NCBI GenBank assembly: GCA_905233585.1
Contig: CAJOFD010000032.1
Location: 1-41,827 of the forward strand
Reading direction: 5' to 3'
DNA: 41,827 bases
Source: an uncultured Bacteroidales bacterium
GTDB lineage: Bacteria; Bacteroidota; Bacteroidia; Bacteroidales; WCHB1-69
Both the position numbers and the translations under genes were made by a program. Positions 40,259 through 41,827 of this stretch are shown here, in pieces (the stretch's first letter is position 1; each line of letters starts with the position of its first letter). The notes below the pieces were generated by a model. That model made no database searches, had not been told where the DNA came from, and saw nothing but the letters and a program-made list of their open reading frames with translations.

Positions 40259-41323
40259 ATGGCAAAAGAAGAAATCCAGATAAAGGAAAACGACTATAAC
40301 GAATTACTGCAAAAGACCATTGCAGTAATCGAGAAAACCCGCACCAATGTGGCCCGCCACACTGCTGTTGCGGTCAGCAACACATATTGGGAGATAGGCA
40401 AACTGCTTCACGAGAAGAAACTGGAAAGCAGGCATGGTAGCCAGATTGTTAAAATGTTGTCTGTGGACTTGAAGGATCGATACCCTAAGATGGGAGTTTC
40501 GCCGAGACAGTTGTGGAATATGAAGTCCTTTTATACGCGGTATAAAGAAAGTGATGCAAAACTGCTACAGAGCGTAGCACTTTTGCCTTGGTCTCATAAC
40601 CTTTTGATTCTTAGCAAGAGTCTGACAGACGATGCCACATTGTACTATGCTCATGAGAGCATTGAAAAAGGATGGAGTCGCGACCTGCTGCTGAATGCCA
40701 TAAAACTGAAGATGCATGAGACGCACCCACCTGCACTGCCCGACAATAATTTCACAGTTTCTTTGCCTGCCACACAGGCAGCGTACGCCAATGAGGTGTT
40801 CCGTAGCGGGTATAATCTCGGCTTCCTTGGGGTGTCGGAACCGATACTTGAGCAGGAGTTGGAACAGAGGCTCGTGGAAAAGATAAAATTGTTTCTGCTC
40901 GAATTGGGGAAAGGCTTTACGTTCATAGGCAATCAACACACATTGGAGTACAATGGCAAGGAAAGCCGCGTGGATATGCTCTTCTTTCATAGAGGACTGT
41001 GCAGCCTCGTTGCCATTGATTTGAAAATCGGGAAGTTCATTCCTGAATATGCTGGCAAAATGAACTACTACCTTTCCCTGCTTGACCGCATAGAGCGTCA
41101 GGAGAACGAAAACCCATCCATCGGCATCATCCTTTGTGCGGAGAAAGACCACCTTGAGGTTGAACTGGCACTCGAAGGAATAACTAAGCCAATCGGTGTG
41201 GCCGATTATCAGCTCATCATCCCCAAGGATGAACTCCAAAGAACCATCACTGCTGAAATACAGTCGTTTGAGGAAGAACATGCCGAAGACAAAAGTGGAG
41301 AGGTTTTCAGCGAGGCAGATTAA
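40259..41323 (+). CDS. YhcG/DUF1016-family PD-(D/E)xK nuclease-like protein
   Basis: 354 residues. The N-terminal DUF1016-N half has VSNTYWEIGKLLHEKKLESRHGSQIVK, GVSPRQLWNMKSFY and LLPWSHNLLIL. The C-terminal nuclease-fold half has KGFTFIGNQHTLEYNGKESRVDMLFFHRGL and VAIDLKIGKFIPEYAGKMNYYL. The PD-(D/E)xK residues would be Asp239, Asp254 and Lys256, where most relatives have ELK rather than DLK. These proteins are often encoded inside type I restriction loci of Bacteroidota and are thought to be nucleases, but their role is not settled. It lies between hsdM and hsdS and ends 14 bases before hsdS. Confidence 0.88.
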   Translation: MAKEEIQIKENDYNELLQKTIAVIEKTRTNVARHTAVAVSNTYWEIGKLLHEKKLESRHGSQIVKMLSVDLKDRYPKMGVSPRQLWNMKSFYTRYKESDAKLLQSVALLPWSHNLLILSKSLTDDATLYYAHESIEKGWSRDLLLNAIKLKMHETHPPALPDNNFTVSLPATQAAYANEVFRSGYNLGFLGVSEPILEQELEQRLVEKIKLFLLELGKGFTFIGNQHTLEYNGKESRVDMLFFHRGLCSLVAIDLKIGKFIPEYAGKMNYYLSLLDRIERQENENPSIGIILCAEKDHLEVELALEGITKPIGVADYQLIIPKDELQRTITAEIQSFEEEHAEDKSGEVFSEAD

Positions 41324-41337
41324 AAATACGAGGAAGC

Positions 41338-41827
41338 ATGATGGCTACAAAATACAAAGACAGCGGTATTCCGTGGATTGGCGACATTCCAAGCGATTGG
41401 GAAGTGTGCAGATTGAAAAACTTACACACGGATTCCAATGTTGGTGAATCTATAGATAAGTCTTTTTGTTCCGACAATCCAAATGACACACTCTTTTATA
41501 CTGCTGGTGTAAAACCCATTCACACAACCTACTTGGATTTCCCAGAATGGAAATACACACAAAAATCAAATCTGCTATTATCAAGGAATGGCACACCATA
41601 CGTGTATATTCCAATAGAAGGGGCAGTCTATTCTGACCACATTATTCGCATAGATATTAATAACAATTGCTCAAAGGAGTTTGTAAGATACTGTTTACAG
41701 CAATCAATTGCTTCTGAAGTTGTTGATTCAGTTAGCATTGCAACGTGGTCAATGTCATTGTGGAACAAACAAATTCTGCCTTTCCCCCCTCTCTCCACCC
41801 AGCAGCGCATAGCCGACTTCCTCGACC
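41338..41827 (+). CDS. hsdS: Type I restriction-modification specificity subunit (partial, runs off the window)
   Basis: About 163 residues are visible from the ATG at 41338 (or 41341), preceded by AGGAAG. The opening KYKDSGIPWIGDIPSDWEV is the usual HsdS N-terminus ahead of the first target-recognition domain. After about 140 residues comes the conserved hinge PFPPLSTQQRIADFLD, which ends the first TRD and begins the spacer helix. HsdS sets the DNA sequence that HsdM methylates and HsdR cuts. The second TRD and hsdR are beyond the edge. No break is visible in the part seen. Confidence 0.9.
   Translation, partial: MMATKYKDSGIPWIGDIPSDWEVCRLKNLHTDSNVGESIDKSFCSDNPNDTLFYTAGVKPIHTTYLDFPEWKYTQKSNLLLSRNGTPYVYIPIEGAVYSDHIIRIDINNNCSKEFVRYCLQQSIASEVVDSVSIATWSMSLWNKQILPFPPLSTQQRIADFLD

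Overview
The window is Bacteroidota (most likely Bacteroidales) DNA. Most genes sit behind the phylum's -7 box (TAnnTTTG, usually within TTTGC). It also carries phylum-typical families: SPII lipoproteins starting MKK..., a TonB-dependent receptor, a DUF3127 OB-fold protein, and a GH89 glycosidase. The genus cannot be fixed from sequence alone. No rRNA, tRNA, CRISPR array or intact insertion sequence was seen. Base composition changes several times, from clearly GC-richer blocks (about 1-3780, 7930-11400, 39450-41300) to AT-rich ones (about 3790-7200, 14200-20100, 27700-39400), so the window is a mosaic.

Layout. 1-3816: end of an unknown gene, a DUF362 lipoprotein, an OhrR-type peroxide sensor coupled to a periplasmic glutathione peroxidase, a small Cys protein, a YbaN-family membrane protein, and a DUF1295 gene cut short. 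3813-6295: an abrupt composition switch into a truncated metallo-beta-lactamase-fold gene followed by overlapping small genes (membrane protein, MmcQ/YjbR, alpha/beta hydrolase, flavodoxin-like reductase). 6296-18551: an AraC-type regulator and two blocks that share a near-identical promoter element. The first block is a redox-export operon: flavoredoxin lipoprotein, DUF1893 lipoprotein, membrane polyferredoxin, Tat-exported Fe-S aldo/keto reductase, TatA, TatC and a TonB receptor. The second is a DkgA-like aldo/keto reductase, a YqhD-like alcohol dehydrogenase, a carboxymuconolactone decarboxylase-cupin lipoprotein and a YdeI protein. This resembles the E. coli YqhC-YqhD-DkgA aldehyde-stress regulon, expanded by an exported Fe-S branch.

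18669-23479: a TolC-HlyD-permease-permease exporter operon with no ATPase gene. 23685-25945: a frameshifted GH89 alpha-N-acetylglucosaminidase. 26085-26282: a long, nested, clearly structured RNA element ending in a U-tract. It lies upstream of two tandem paralogous secreted proteins with a CsgG/LpoB-like C-terminal domain. 27914-29329 (minus): two tandem paralogous membrane proteins and a broken lipoprotein gene.

29565-33323: a membrane transglutaminase-like protein, then a close relative of animal steroid 5-alpha-reductases next to an Old Yellow Enzyme-type reductase (a candidate steroid/bile-acid reduction pair), then a DUF3127 protein. 33320-37995 (minus): a 1197-residue orphan sensor kinase coupled to a phospholipase D/cardiolipin synthase-like gene. 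38422-end: a type I restriction-modification locus, hsdM, a PD-(D/E)xK (YhcG/DUF1016) gene, and the start of hsdS. Its hsdM looks mosaic in composition and carries an in-frame palindromic repeat.

The most interesting leads are the structured RNA at 26.1-26.3 kb, the Tat/Fe-S operon with an internal twin-arginine segment in its polyferredoxin, the shared AraC-type promoter element, the SRD5A-OYE pair, and the composition junctions at about 3.78 kb and 39.45 kb. Those junctions could be real recombination scars or assembly joins.
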